From: Paenibacillus profundus | Lineage (GTDB): Bacteria; Bacillota; Bacilli; Paenibacillales; Paenibacillaceae | Length of the DNA: 64,000 nt | Assembly: GCF_021369635.1 (NCBI RefSeq) | Contig: NZ_JAJNBZ010000004.1 | Coordinates: forward strand, 248,001 to 312,000 | Reading direction: 5' to 3' | In this document: positions 46,336 to 56,029 of the stretch, in pieces | Layout: each line of letters begins with the position of its first letter | Numbering within the stretch: position 1 is the stretch's first letter | Made by a program: the position numbers and the translations under genes | Notes under the pieces: generated by a model | The model's database searches: none | Told to the model about the DNA's origin: nothing | The model's input: the letters and a program-made list of their open reading frames with translations, nothing else

Positions 46336-47406
46336 ATGAGAATTCTATATTTCTCTACTGTTAATTGGAAATGGATTAAGCAGAGGCCTCATTTTATAGC
46401 AGAGTATTTATCTTTACAAAATGTTGAGGTCGATTATCTTTCATTAACACCGTTTGGCAAGGGCATTGTTCATAAGGTGAAGAAAGGAAATCTAAATATT
46501 ATAGATTCATATGTAGTACCCTTTTCGCTGAAGCTGAAGGTTATTGAAATTATAAATATTAGATATATTAAAAAGGTGTTAAAGCATCGTGAATACGATG
46601 TCATTGTGCTAACAGCTCCCTTGCAGCATCGATACATTTCAAAAAGTATGAAAGAAAATGCTGTTCTTATATACGAATGTATGGATAACATGCCCTTTTT
46701 TTATATAGATAAACTTCGAGATAGAATGATTAAAGAAGAAAGTATTACTCTGAATCAAGTAGATGCAGTTATTACAAGCTCTCATCAATTATTGCTTGAA
46801 TTGAAACGGAGAAATCCAGATTGCTGTTTGCCCGCTACAAACATTCCAAATGCAGTGGATGAGGCTACGTTTAATAAATTACCTCAAAAAAAGGTTCTAT
46901 CTGAACCTAACTTAGTTTATATAGGAACAATTAGTCATTGGCTCGATTGGGAGACCATTATTTTTTTTTCTGAGCAGCATCCTGAATACTCGATCTATTT
47001 AATTGGCCCATGTGAATATAAACCTGATCAGTTGTCAGATAACATCATATTGTTAGGAGCCATACCACACCAAGAGGTTTTAGACTATATCTATTCAGGA
47101 AATATAATGTTATTACCGTTTCAGGTAAATGAACTTATAAAGGCCGTTGATCCAGTGAAATTATATGAATATATTTCGTTAAATAAACCAGTTGTAAGTT
47201 CATACTGGAAAGAAATTGATAAATTCAAACATAATCGGTTGAAGTTTTACTCCCAGTACCAAGAATTTGAGAGGGCTATTATACAATTATCTCAATCGAA
47301 TGAGCATACTGAAGTTAATCGAACCTTTATATACGATAATTCTTGGGTCAAAAGGTCGTCAGAATATCTGGAATTTCTAAAAAACATCATAAAAGCAAAG
47401 GCTTGA
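46336..47406 (+). CDS. Glycosyltransferase, GT4/GT-B type
   Basis: 356 residues from ATG 46336 behind AAGGAGGTG. A GT-B layout: the N-terminal half shows LYFSTVNWKWIKQRPHFIAEYL and ends near NAVDEATFN; the C-terminal half has YIGTISHWLDWETI and the donor-binding LLPFQVNELIKAVDPVKLYEYISLNKPVV, where the glutamate of the E-x7-E-like region is seen. It resembles TuaH-like enzymes, but donor and acceptor are unknown. It follows the ABC exporter and precedes the nucleotide-sugar dehydrogenase. Confidence 0.8.
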   Translation: MRILYFSTVNWKWIKQRPHFIAEYLSLQNVEVDYLSLTPFGKGIVHKVKKGNLNIIDSYVVPFSLKLKVIEIINIRYIKKVLKHREYDVIVLTAPLQHRYISKSMKENAVLIYECMDNMPFFYIDKLRDRMIKEESITLNQVDAVITSSHQLLLELKRRNPDCCLPATNIPNAVDEATFNKLPQKKVLSEPNLVYIGTISHWLDWETIIFFSEQHPEYSIYLIGPCEYKPDQLSDNIILLGAIPHQEVLDYIYSGNIMLLPFQVNELIKAVDPVKLYEYISLNKPVVSSYWKEIDKFKHNRLKFYSQYQEFERAIIQLSQSNEHTEVNRTFIYDNSWVKRSSEYLEFLKNIIKAKA

Positions 47407-47423
47407 ATGTAGGGGGAATACTG

Positions 47424-48719
47424 ATGAAAATTTGTGTGCTAGGTCTTGGTTATATTGGCTTGCCAACTGCAGCAATGTTCTCTAGTCATGGACATGAAGT
47501 TATTGGAGTGGATGTAAATGCGAGCATTGTTGAGACATTAAACAATGGCTCCATACATATTGAAGAGCCAGGGCTTTCAGAATTGATCAAAGATGCTGTT
47601 CATTCTCAGATGTTTAAGGCTTCCTTACATCCTGAAAAGGCTGACGTGTTTATTATTGCAGTTCCTACTCCAAATAATAATGATGATTCTTATATGAGCT
47701 GTGATTTGTCATTTGTATTAAACGCTTGTCAATCCATTATCCCATACTTGGAAAAAGGGAATATTATCATCGTGGAATCTACCATTTCTCCGAGATCTAT
47801 GGACGACTATGTTAAAGTGTTGTTTGAAGATAATGGTTTTACGGCAGGGGAGGATATCTATCTTGCGCATTGCCCTGAACGGGTACTCCCTGGACAAATC
47901 CTGAAAGAATTAATCCATAATAATCGAATTGTGGGTGGCATTACTGGGAAATGTATACAAGCTGCAGCGGAAGTTTATTCAGCATTCGTACAAGGGGAGA
48001 TTATTAGGACGGAAGCGAAGACAGCAGAAATGTCTAAATGCATGGAAAATACCTTTCGAGATGTAAATATCGCTTTAGCGAATGAATTGGTGAAGATTTG
48101 TTACGATCTAGATATAAATGCGTTGGAAGTCATTAACATGGCTAACAAACATCCGAGGGTTAATATCCATAGCCCGGGGCCTGGTGTTGGAGGACATTGT
48201 TTAGCGGTAGATCCTTATTTTATTTATGCAAAGTCACCTGATTATGCAAACATTATTAAACTTGCTAGAGATACAAACAACAGCATGCCGGAATTTGTTG
48301 TTAAACTATCTAGTGAATTGTTACAGGGGATCGATCGCCCGAAGGTTGCTGTATTTGGTGTGACTTATAAAGGAAACGTTGATGATATGCGTGAATCCCC
48401 TGCATTAGAAATCATTGAGTTGCTTAAAGCAAGAGGATATCAGGTCTCAATATATGATCCCCATGTCTCCCATATAGAATTTGTAGATGAAGAAACAGCT
48501 GTTACAGCTGCGGATCTAATATTAGTACTAACAGATCACAATGAATTTATGGAATTAAACCATAATAAGATAGCAAAGCGAATGCGAACCCCAATGTTAT
48601 TAGATACGAAGAATATAGTAAAGTCACAGTTAAGATCCGGCCTAGAAGTGATCAATTACGGAAACATCTATCAATATAAACGCAGCAGTAAAGGAGAAAT
48701 CTATGAAGTTATTAGATGA
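47424..48719 (+). CDS. UDP-N-acetyl-D-mannosaminuronate dehydrogenase-like (WecC family)
   Basis: Start at ATG 47424 behind AGGGGGAA; 431 residues. The Rossmann motif is GLGYIGLPTAAMF; the catalytic cysteine lies in GPGVGGHCLAVDPYFI near residue 255, and the ester-forming chemistry residues appear in AEMSKCMENTFRDVNIALANEL. The HCLAVDPYF sequence places it with WecC/CapL type enzymes oxidising UDP-ManNAc to the uronate, rather than UDP-glucose dehydrogenase. The product would be an acidic sugar donor for the cluster. Confidence 0.85.
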   Translation: MKICVLGLGYIGLPTAAMFSSHGHEVIGVDVNASIVETLNNGSIHIEEPGLSELIKDAVHSQMFKASLHPEKADVFIIAVPTPNNNDDSYMSCDLSFVLNACQSIIPYLEKGNIIIVESTISPRSMDDYVKVLFEDNGFTAGEDIYLAHCPERVLPGQILKELIHNNRIVGGITGKCIQAAAEVYSAFVQGEIIRTEAKTAEMSKCMENTFRDVNIALANELVKICYDLDINALEVINMANKHPRVNIHSPGPGVGGHCLAVDPYFIYAKSPDYANIIKLARDTNNSMPEFVVKLSSELLQGIDRPKVAVFGVTYKGNVDDMRESPALEIIELLKARGYQVSIYDPHVSHIEFVDEETAVTAADLILVLTDHNEFMELNHNKIAKRMRTPMLLDTKNIVKSQLRSGLEVINYGNIYQYKRSSKGEIYEVIR

Positions 48720-49785
48720 AGTAACTGAGGCGTATCATGGTAGTAAAGGAGAAGTTTTCGCCAGAAAAACAAGAGAGGGGATCCATTGGATATGCTCTCA
48801 AGCAAAAGGACAGGATGTCCTGGATATAGGCTGTTCGCAAGGGATAACTGAGATTATTTTAGCGCGAGAAGGAAAAAAGGCGGTCGGGATCGATATAGAA
48901 CCTGAAGCAATTGAATATGCGAAGGCTTCATTAAGCAACCAATCTGAATCTGTTCAGGCAAATGTAACCTATGAAGCATCCAGTATATTTGATTACAATT
49001 CAGAGCACCAGTTTGATACGGTTATTCTTTCAGAAGTGTTAGAGCATTTTTCTTCATCGGAGTCCTTGTTAGAGCGAATATCTGGATTCTTGAAACAAGA
49101 CGGCACACTGATCATAACAGTACCATTTGGAATAAATGATTATATTGATCATAAGAAAACTTATTATCTATTCAACTTGCTAGACGACCTAGCTCCATAC
49201 TTTTCAGTCTTTGAGGTAAAGTTTTTTGGAAAGTGGATCGGGGTAGTAGCTGAAAAATGTCCTAGGAAAAGGCCATCGGTAGATAATGATATTATGGTGA
49301 GGGAACTAGAAAAACAATTTTATGCTATTGAAAGAAGTTTGGTTGATAATCTTTCTGAGAAATCCAATAAATTAGTTAAACTAAATACACAATATAGAGA
49401 AGTAATGTCTACACTCGAAGAACTAAAGCGAGAAAATACTGCGTTAAAAAAACAAATCGAGACGCTAGAGATAAAATCTACCGAATTGCCTAAAGATCAT
49501 AAGGATAATGACATTGCTAGTTTGAATCAGAAAATTGAAGAGCTTACATTAAGTTTATCTAAGTCTAAAGGTATCATAATGGAAAAAAATCAAACTATTA
49601 TGAGACGGATTAAGAGCGAAGAAGAAACCTTATCCAAGTATAAAGATTCGATATTCCAATACAATCAATTGGAGGCGAGATACGCTAACGTATCTAAAAA
49701 GTATGATCTGCTTAGTAAGGCTAAGTTAGGGAAATTAACTTTGAACTATTGGAAGTACAAAAAGAGAATTCCAAATGATTTCTGA
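48703..49785 (+). CDS. SAM methyltransferase with C-terminal coiled coil
   Basis: 360 residues, overlapping the dehydrogenase by 17 bases. Residues about 35-170 are a class I methyltransferase: VLDIGCSQGITEIILAREG, then GIDIEPEAIEYAK, and LSEVLEHF. Residues about 200-335 form a long coiled coil with heptads of leucine and lysine, suggesting oligomerisation or tethering to the synthesis complex. The methyl acceptor is probably a sugar of the surface glycan, perhaps as a chain-end cap as in WbdD-like systems, which is inference. Confidence 0.8.
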   Translation: MKLLDEVTEAYHGSKGEVFARKTREGIHWICSQAKGQDVLDIGCSQGITEIILAREGKKAVGIDIEPEAIEYAKASLSNQSESVQANVTYEASSIFDYNSEHQFDTVILSEVLEHFSSSESLLERISGFLKQDGTLIITVPFGINDYIDHKKTYYLFNLLDDLAPYFSVFEVKFFGKWIGVVAEKCPRKRPSVDNDIMVRELEKQFYAIERSLVDNLSEKSNKLVKLNTQYREVMSTLEELKRENTALKKQIETLEIKSTELPKDHKDNDIASLNQKIEELTLSLSKSKGIIMEKNQTIMRRIKSEEETLSKYKDSIFQYNQLEARYANVSKKYDLLSKAKLGKLTLNYWKYKKRIPNDF

Positions 49786-49807
49786 AACAAAATGCGGAGG
49801 CTGTACA

Positions 49808-52800
49808 ATGGATCTTGGGTATATAGAACGTAAACTTAAAGAATTACATAATCTTAAAACCAAGATTATGAAGGAAATGGATATTGACTGGGATGATGGC
49901 GGATATTACAACAACGGTATGACATTCGTAACAAAAAAATATAAACGTAACTTTGAAAATTTACAAGATATGAAAATTGCATGTATTATGGATGATTTTA
50001 CTTTTCATTCCTATGATCCGCAATGCAAACTAATGCAAGTGACACCAAATAATTGGTTATCTGAGATTAAGGAATTTAAACCAGATCTCTTCTTTCTAGA
50101 ATCAGCTTGGAAAGGGATGAAGGGGCTTTGGAACACACAGGTTGCACATATTAGTGATGAGTTAATTGAGCTGCTGAATTATTTAAGAAGTAATGATGTT
50201 CCAATCGTTTTTTGGAATAAGGAAGACCCTGTGCACTACAATACATTTCTTGCGACTGCTAAATATGCAGACTTTGTGTTTACAACTGATATTGATTGCA
50301 TCAAAAAATATAAATCAATATTAAAACATGAACGTGTGTATTTATTACCGTTTGCTGCGCAAACCAAGTTCCATAATCCGTTGGAATATTATGATCGTCA
50401 GGACAAGTACTGTTTCGCTGGAGCATATTACAAGCGCTACCCTGAAAGAATACGTGATCTAGAGACTTTTATTGACGCAATTACCGAGAACAACGTAATA
50501 GATATTTATGACCGAAATTATTATAATAATGATTCTAATTATTCATTCCCAAAATCATATAAGCGTTATATAGTTGGCAATTTAAAGCCTGATGAAATTG
50601 ATAAAGCATATAAAGGATATCGTTATAATATCAACATGAATTCAGTAAAGCAATCTCAAAGCATGTGTGCACGTCGAGTTTTTGAATTGCTTGCATCTAA
50701 CACTGTGACAGTAAGCAATTATTCAAAAGCTGTCCGTAATTTCTTCGGTGATTTAGTAATTTGTACGGATGATGGGAAGCGTCTGAAAGATGAAATTAAA
50801 AAGTTTGATGATATAGAATACTATCAAAAGTTCAGATTACAGGGCCTTAGAAAAGTTTTACAGGATCATACCTATCAAGAGAGGTTGAATTATCTTGTTA
50901 ATAAAGTCTATACAAATGCTTTGGAAATAGTACAACCTCATGTAGCGATATTTGTATCAGCAATTACCGACGAGGAAATTGCACGCGCCATTAAGCAGTT
51001 TGAAAGACAACAATACGAATCAAAGCATTTATTTATCGTCACGAAACGGATAGATGATTATTCCAATACTTCGGCTATTAGTTTTGTTGGGGAAAATTTA
51101 TCCAAGGAGTTTGCTGGAATTCAAGAGAATTATGACTATGTCTCATTCTTTTCTAATATAGACTACTATGGGGAAAACTATATTACAGACCTACTTCTTG
51201 CGTTAAAATACTCGGATAATTCCGTTATTACGAAAGGAACTTACTATTCTAATAAAGAAAGTGGTATAAAGAAGCAGAATGAAGGACACCAGTATCGGCA
51301 GATAGATCAAGCAAGTGTTAGAAAATCACTTATTCAGTCTAATCTCTTATCTGAAGATCGCTTAGTTACCTTTATTGACTCTATTGATGATGCAATCTTA
51401 GAAAAAGTAGCATTATCTGTAGATGAATATAATTATTGCATGAATGAAATAAATGATGAATGTGTGATTGTAGATGACATTTATATCTTAGATAAAGGTG
51501 CGAGCATCTCAGCCGTTGAAGAGGTCGTAAGTAATATTAAGGGGAGTGAATTTCTATCTGCTAACACAATTCTTTCACCTTATGACATAGTGAAAGTGGT
51601 TGGAAAGTCTAAAAAGATATCCCTTAATTTAGAAAACAATTCAGTGGCAATTCAATCAGAATTAGTTACTGGGCATCAATATATATATATGGATAATTAC
51701 TTTTTTATAGAAGAATTCAATTTTGATTCTATGATGGACATGTATTTGGATGTTGATTTCCAATCACGTTTTTCCTTAGATATAGTCGCTGTATTTTATG
51801 ACCATAAAAAAAATAAATTAAGGAATATTATTAAACCTTGCAATCGTAAAATTTCTGTATCAATAGATTCTGCTGTTAAATACGTGAAGTTCGGGTTTAG
51901 GGTAGCAGAAGCAGGAAAGTGTTATATCAAACAGTTAATCATTGGTCAATTTAATGTAGATACAGGTTGTTATCTAAACAAATCGAATGTATTGTTGATA
52001 GCTGATAATTATCCTGACTATCAAGATTTATATCGTTATGCCTTTATCCATTCACGCTTGATAGAGTACAAGAATCAAGGCCAACTAGTAGATGTGTTTA
52101 AACTTAATGAAAAATACAACAAAGGATATTCGGAGTTTGGAGGCATTGATGTCGCAAGCGGTTATTTCGAAGAATTGCGAAATAATCTTTTTTATGCTTC
52201 ATACGATACAGTTCTAATACATTTTTTGAATGATAATATTTGGGGATGTATTAAAAATAGTGTAGTGGACAAGAAAATAATTGTATGGATTCATGGTTCA
52301 GAAATTCAACCATGGTGGAGAAGAAAGTATAATTACAGCTCTGACCAACAATTAAATAAGGCTAAAGCTGAATCGGAAAAGCGCCTAGCATTTTGGAAAG
52401 ATATATTCAAACTTGCTTTGAGTGGCCAATATTCATTCCACTTTGTGTTTGTTTCAAACTACTTTGCACATGAAGTATTCGAGGATATTAATATAGTTCT
52501 GCCTAAAGAAAAGTACAGTGTTATTCATAATTATATCGATAATAGACTATTTAGTTATTCTGAGAAGGATCCAGAGTTAAGAAAAAAAATACTATCCATT
52601 AGACCCTTTGCTAACCGTAAATATGCAAATGATTTAACAGTAAAAGCTATCCAATTGTTAGCTAAAGAATCATTTTTCAAAGAGTTGGAGTTTAAGATTA
52701 TTGGACAAGGGGAGTTGTTCCAATCCACACTTAAGCCGCTAATGAGATATAAAAATGTATCCATAGAAGAGAAGTTTTTGAGGCAAGAAGAGATTGCGGA

Positions 52801-53113
52801 AATTCATAAACAATACGGAGTATTCATGGTTCCAACAAGAATGGACTCACAAGGAGTTTCTCGTGATGAAGCAATGTCTTCTGGCCTGGTACCTGTAACG
52901 AATCGAGTAGCAGCTATCCCAGAATTTGTTGATGAACAGTGCGGGTTGCTAGTTGAAGAAGAAGATTATGTCGGTTTGGCAGAAAGCATTAAATTGCTAT
53001 ACATGGAACCAGAACTTTTTTTGAAACTATCTATGAAAGCAGCAAATCGTGTTAAAAATCAGAGCGGCTATCAATCTACTATACTAAACGAAATAGATTT
53101 AATTAAGGTCTAG
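49808..53113 (+). CDS. Large bifunctional glycosyltransferase (CgeB-like plus GT4)
   Basis: Start at ATG 49808 behind GGAGG; 1101 residues. Residues about 40-390 resemble CgeB/DUF3880-type glycosyltransferases (VFWNKEDPVHYNTF; ARRVFELLASNTVTVSNYSKAVR). A middle region of some 300 residues is not recognised, though it contains a stretch like a GT2-type variable segment (DEEIARAIKQFERQQYESKHLF). Residues about 720-1100 are a GT4 fold with VSIEEKFLRQEEIAEIHK and SRDEAMSSGLVPVTNRVAAIPEF. Two or more transferase modules in one chain point to assembly of a defined disaccharide or backbone repeat. Confidence 0.82.
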   Translation: MDLGYIERKLKELHNLKTKIMKEMDIDWDDGGYYNNGMTFVTKKYKRNFENLQDMKIACIMDDFTFHSYDPQCKLMQVTPNNWLSEIKEFKPDLFFLESAWKGMKGLWNTQVAHISDELIELLNYLRSNDVPIVFWNKEDPVHYNTFLATAKYADFVFTTDIDCIKKYKSILKHERVYLLPFAAQTKFHNPLEYYDRQDKYCFAGAYYKRYPERIRDLETFIDAITENNVIDIYDRNYYNNDSNYSFPKSYKRYIVGNLKPDEIDKAYKGYRYNINMNSVKQSQSMCARRVFELLASNTVTVSNYSKAVRNFFGDLVICTDDGKRLKDEIKKFDDIEYYQKFRLQGLRKVLQDHTYQERLNYLVNKVYTNALEIVQPHVAIFVSAITDEEIARAIKQFERQQYESKHLFIVTKRIDDYSNTSAISFVGENLSKEFAGIQENYDYVSFFSNIDYYGENYITDLLLALKYSDNSVITKGTYYSNKESGIKKQNEGHQYRQIDQASVRKSLIQSNLLSEDRLVTFIDSIDDAILEKVALSVDEYNYCMNEINDECVIVDDIYILDKGASISAVEEVVSNIKGSEFLSANTILSPYDIVKVVGKSKKISLNLENNSVAIQSELVTGHQYIYMDNYFFIEEFNFDSMMDMYLDVDFQSRFSLDIVAVFYDHKKNKLRNIIKPCNRKISVSIDSAVKYVKFGFRVAEAGKCYIKQLIIGQFNVDTGCYLNKSNVLLIADNYPDYQDLYRYAFIHSRLIEYKNQGQLVDVFKLNEKYNKGYSEFGGIDVASGYFEELRNNLFYASYDTVLIHFLNDNIWGCIKNSVVDKKIIVWIHGSEIQPWWRRKYNYSSDQQLNKAKAESEKRLAFWKDIFKLALSGQYSFHFVFVSNYFAHEVFEDINIVLPKEKYSVIHNYIDNRLFSYSEKDPELRKKILSIRPFANRKYANDLTVKAIQLLAKESFFKELEFKIIGQGELFQSTLKPLMRYKNVSIEEKFLRQEEIAEIHKQYGVFMVPTRMDSQGVSRDEAMSSGLVPVTNRVAAIPEFVDEQCGLLVEEEDYVGLAESIKLLYMEPELFLKLSMKAANRVKNQSGYQSTILNEIDLIKV

Positions 53114-53256
53114 ATAGGTTTACTAGAAGTGAGTAGCTCATAAACAAGATTATTTTTGGGTTATTCACTTTCTTTTTATAACTATTAAGCCCCCTAATCC
53201 CCTTGGACACTTCCGGACTAAGCGCTGTACAATAAACTTAGCTGGAGGTTACGAGT

Positions 53257-53601
53257 ATGAGAGTCCAACACAGCAAATTCGACGAACTCCGAATTCAGGT
53301 GGTTGAAGAGGCGCTGGATAGGGGAAACGTGGCACTAACGGCACGTAAGCGTGGCATCTCCCCTTACTCGCTTTACAAATGGGTGAAGCAATATCGGGAT
53401 GAGGTGGAGATGACCATGAGCAAAAAGAAAAAGATAGATAACCTAAGTCCACCACAGACGACAGAAGAGTGGAAAGAAAAGTACGATCAGGCTGCCAAAT
53501 TGCTGGGCGAGAAGGAAATGGAGATCGCCATTCTTCGGGAACTTGTAAAAAAAAAGCATCCGCACATCCAATGGAAGTGGCCCGAAGATGGATCGCATTA
53601 G
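53257..53601 (+). CDS. IS3-family transposase OrfA
   Basis: 114 residues after GGAGG. The N-terminal helix-turn-helix reads VALTARKRGISPYSLYKWVKQ; the C-terminal leucine zipper is in KLLGEKEMEIAILRELVKKK. At 53547-53555 a run of nine A before GC overlaps the end of the zipper, the position where IS3 elements slip to the -1 frame to make the OrfAB fusion. OrfA alone binds the ends and regulates transposition. Confidence 0.9.
   Translation: MRVQHSKFDELRIQVVEEALDRGNVALTARKRGISPYSLYKWVKQYRDEVEMTMSKKKKIDNLSPPQTTEEWKEKYDQAAKLLGEKEMEIAILRELVKKKHPHIQWKWPEDGSH
53547..53555 (+). other. Probable -1 programmed frameshift site of the IS3 element
   Basis: Nine consecutive A allow slippage from the orfA frame into the orfB frame, which runs open from upstream of this point. 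This is the standard IS3 mechanism for OrfAB; it is inferred from location and sequence. Confidence 0.55.
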
Positions 53602-54490
53602 GTTATCCGGTACAGAAGGTGCTGAGAGTCTGTAACCTTTCTCGTTCGACTTACTACCATCAGCGTAAGACTGGCCCGAAGCAAAAGCGTTCCTCTAGCG
53701 GGGGGCGTCCAGTACCTGGATACTCCTTTACGTTTAAAGGAAGCAAGGTGCTCGACTGGCGGATTAAGAAGCTATACTGGAAGGCGAAGAGTCTTCCTAC
53801 GGCTACCATAAGATAACGATACGATTACGTCGTGAGCATCACATTCAGATTAACAAGAAAAAGGTATGCCGTCTGTGTAAAGAGATGGGGATCCTAGACA
53901 AGCCTAGAACCCCGAAAGCAATCCGTCCGCACCGCCTAGCTAACAACATGGAGGTAACCGGGCCAAATCAATTGTGGCAATTGGACGTGAAATACGGTTA
54001 CGTGGCTGGCCTGCAGCGCTACTTCTACACAGCGAATATGATCGATGTTTATGATCGCAGGATTGTAGGATACCACTGTGGAAAAGACTGTACCACCAAG
54101 GATATCCTGGCCACCGTCCAGAAAGCGTTGAGTCGGAACATCTTCGTACAAGAGACGCCGCTAGTCGTCCGAACGGATAATGGGCCACAGTTTAAAAGCA
54201 ACAAATTTAGAGAGTTTTTCGAAGGTATAGACGGACTGATCCATGAACGTACACCTAATCGAACTCCGAACAAAAAAGCGTATGTAGAGTCCTTTCACAG
54301 CATTTTAGAACGTGAATGCTTTAAGCGCCATATGTTTATGAGCTTCGAGGAAGCCTTTGCCGCAGTGGATCGGTTTATGGATTTTTACAACAACCGGAGA
54401 ATCCACATGAGTTTGTACGGCTATTCTCCTACGGAATTTCTTGCGAAACTCGAAAAAAACGAAGTGAGAGCATTTAAACTGGCGCTTTAG
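53571..54490 (+). pseudogene. IS3-family transposase OrfB, frameshifted
   Basis: From ATG 53571 the frame reads MEVARRWIALGYPVQKVLRV and goes on to KVLDWRIKKLYWKA before stopping at 53814. Translation in the next frame gives EAILEGEESSYGYHKITIRL, continuing into the long integrase frame that runs to 54490. The join requires a single-base deletion near 53770-53785. The DDE catalytic core is otherwise intact: QLDVKYG, RTDNGPQF and YVESFHSILERE. If the shift is real the transposase is not made; a sequencing error is the alternative. Confidence 0.82.
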
Positions 54491-54585
54491 TAAGAGAAGT
54501 CCTTTTTATCTCCTGAAGTGTCCAAAATTAAGGGGCTGGACCGATAATTTGGTTAAAAATATTAAAGTGAAGGAGTAAAGATACT

Positions 54586-54930
54586 TTGCTTCTATATGTG
54601 CTGTATTTAATACTAACTGTATTAGGATTGTCATTAGTTAAGTTGGACAAAAATAGCTTGCTATTTGATATAAAAAACACAGGTATACATTTGGGTATAG
54701 GTTTCTTAACTATTGTTGGAATGTTCTGTTATATCGCTAGTTTTAGCATATTTATGATAATAATACAAAAGAATGAATTGAGTTATATTTACCCGATATT
54801 AAATGGATTAGTAGCAATCATGACATTCATTGTAGGTACTGTTATTTTTAATGAAGTAATAACACTACAAAAGGTTATTGGTTTTATAGTGATCGTTATA
54901 GGTATATTTATAATTAATATAAGGGGATAG
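54586..54930 (+). CDS. Half-size EamA/SMR-like membrane protein
   Basis: 114 residues from TTG 54586 behind GAAGGAG. Four membrane helices; the ELSYIYPILNGLVAIMTFIVGTVIFNE segment is typical of EamA/ArnE-like half-transporters. Such small proteins flip lipid-linked sugars such as undecaprenyl-phosphate-aminoarabinose. Next to it are a polyprenyl-phosphate GT2 enzyme, DUF2304 and a GT-C transferase, which fits a sugar-flippase role. The gene begins 50 bases after the IS3 element, whose insertion may have removed its original promoter. Confidence 0.75.
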   Translation: MLLYVLYLILTVLGLSLVKLDKNSLLFDIKNTGIHLGIGFLTIVGMFCYIASFSIFMIIIQKNELSYIYPILNGLVAIMTFIVGTVIFNEVITLQKVIGFIVIVIGIFIINIRG

Positions 54931-54941
54931 GAGTTACGAGC

Positions 54942-55667
54942 ATGAAGAAGCTTATTATTATTCCTGCATATAATGAAGAAAAAAATATTGTAAGAGTAAT
55001 TGAGGATATTTTGAACAATGTTAATGGGTTTGATTACATCATTGTTAATGATTGTTCAACCGATGATACAATTAACTTATGTAAAGAGAAAGGGTTTAAT
55101 GTATTAAACCTTCCAACTAACCTAGGAATAGGTGGTTGTGTACAAGCAGGCTATAAGTATGCTAGAGATAATGGTTATGATATAGCCATCCAATTCGATG
55201 GAGATGGTCAGCATAATGCGAAATACATAGAGACCCTTTGTAGTGTTATGCTCGAAAAAGAATATGACATGGTAATAGGATCAAGATTTATTAATAATGT
55301 AGGCTTTCAATCTTCAACAGTTCGAAGGATCGGAATAAAATTTTTGAGCGAACTAATTAAAAGCATCACTAAAACTAATATTTCTGATCCTACTTCAGGT
55401 TTTCGAATTATTAATAAGCAAGTAATAAATTGTCTGTGCAAGTACTATCCTATGGATTATCCTGAGCCAGAGAGTATAGTAAGTTTATGCAGAATGGGAT
55501 ATAAGGTTGGTGAAGTCCCTGTAATAATGAATGAAAGAATTGAAGGTAAATCCTCGATTAGCCCTTCTAGATCCATATATTATATGGTAAAGGTAAGCTT
55601 GGCTATCATTATCGACTATTTAAAAACAAGAAACAGAAAAAAAAAGGAGTTATTACATGGAAGCTAA
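54942..55667 (+). CDS. GT2 glycosyltransferase, polyprenyl-phosphate sugar synthase type
   Basis: 241 residues from ATG 54942. GT-A features are clear: IIIPAYNEEKNI, VNDCSTDDT, and the metal site QFDGDGQH. It ends with a basic tail and no membrane domain. The DPM1/GtrB-like fold loads a sugar onto undecaprenyl phosphate. It overlaps DUF2304 by 11 bases. Substrate sugar unknown. Confidence 0.88.
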   Translation: MKKLIIIPAYNEEKNIVRVIEDILNNVNGFDYIIVNDCSTDDTINLCKEKGFNVLNLPTNLGIGGCVQAGYKYARDNGYDIAIQFDGDGQHNAKYIETLCSVMLEKEYDMVIGSRFINNVGFQSSTVRRIGIKFLSELIKSITKTNISDPTSGFRIINKQVINCLCKYYPMDYPEPESIVSLCRMGYKVGEVPVIMNERIEGKSSISPSRSIYYMVKVSLAIIIDYLKTRNRKKKELLHGS

Positions 55668-56019
55668 ACTTCAAATGTTACTACTTCTTGGCTGTCTCAC
55701 TACTCTTGTTTTCATTATTAATATGATTAGAAAAGAAAAATTAGAATTGAAGTACTCATTGCTGTGGATATTTATTTGTATAAGTATTATATTTTTATGT
55801 GTTTTTCCAAACAGTATAAATGCGATGGCAAATTTGATGGGAATAATAACACCAATTAATGCGTTATTCTTTTGGGGCCTGGTTTCAAGCCTAATTATAA
55901 ACTTCCAACTAACTGTTGCAGAATCAAGAAAGTCTAAAAAAATAAAGGAACTTAGTCAAGCAATAGCTCTGTTAGAAAAAAAAATAGAGTGTAATGGAAA
56001 TCAAAATAAGCAGAGATAG
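55657..56019 (+). CDS. DUF2304 membrane protein
   Basis: 120 residues. Three membrane helices (LLLLGCLTTLVFIINMI; YSLLWIFICISIIFLCVFP; FFWGLVSSLIINF) and a C-terminal coiled coil with LSQAIALLEKKI, the usual DUF2304 plan. These proteins are found beside GT2 enzymes of the DPM1 type and are thought to assist them. Overlaps the GT2 gene, so they are coupled. Confidence 0.82.
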   Translation: MEAKLQMLLLLGCLTTLVFIINMIRKEKLELKYSLLWIFICISIIFLCVFPNSINAMANLMGIITPINALFFWGLVSSLIINFQLTVAESRKSKKIKELSQAIALLEKKIECNGNQNKQR

Positions 56020-56029
56020 GAGGAAGAGA

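Larger units (their letters stand above)
53189..54536 (+). mobile_element. IS3-family insertion sequence, about 1.35 kb
   Basis: Imperfect terminal inverted repeats frame orfA and orfB: left end GCCCCCTAATCCCC then TTGGACACTTCCGG, right end (complement) GCCCCTTAAT then TTTGGACACTTCAGG. No clear target-site duplication could be read: the flanks are TAA on the left and TGG on the right. It lies between the large glycosyltransferase gene and a small EamA-like gene. It is a likely recent arrival, with orfA intact, but orfB has a frameshift, so it may not move on its own. Confidence 0.88.
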
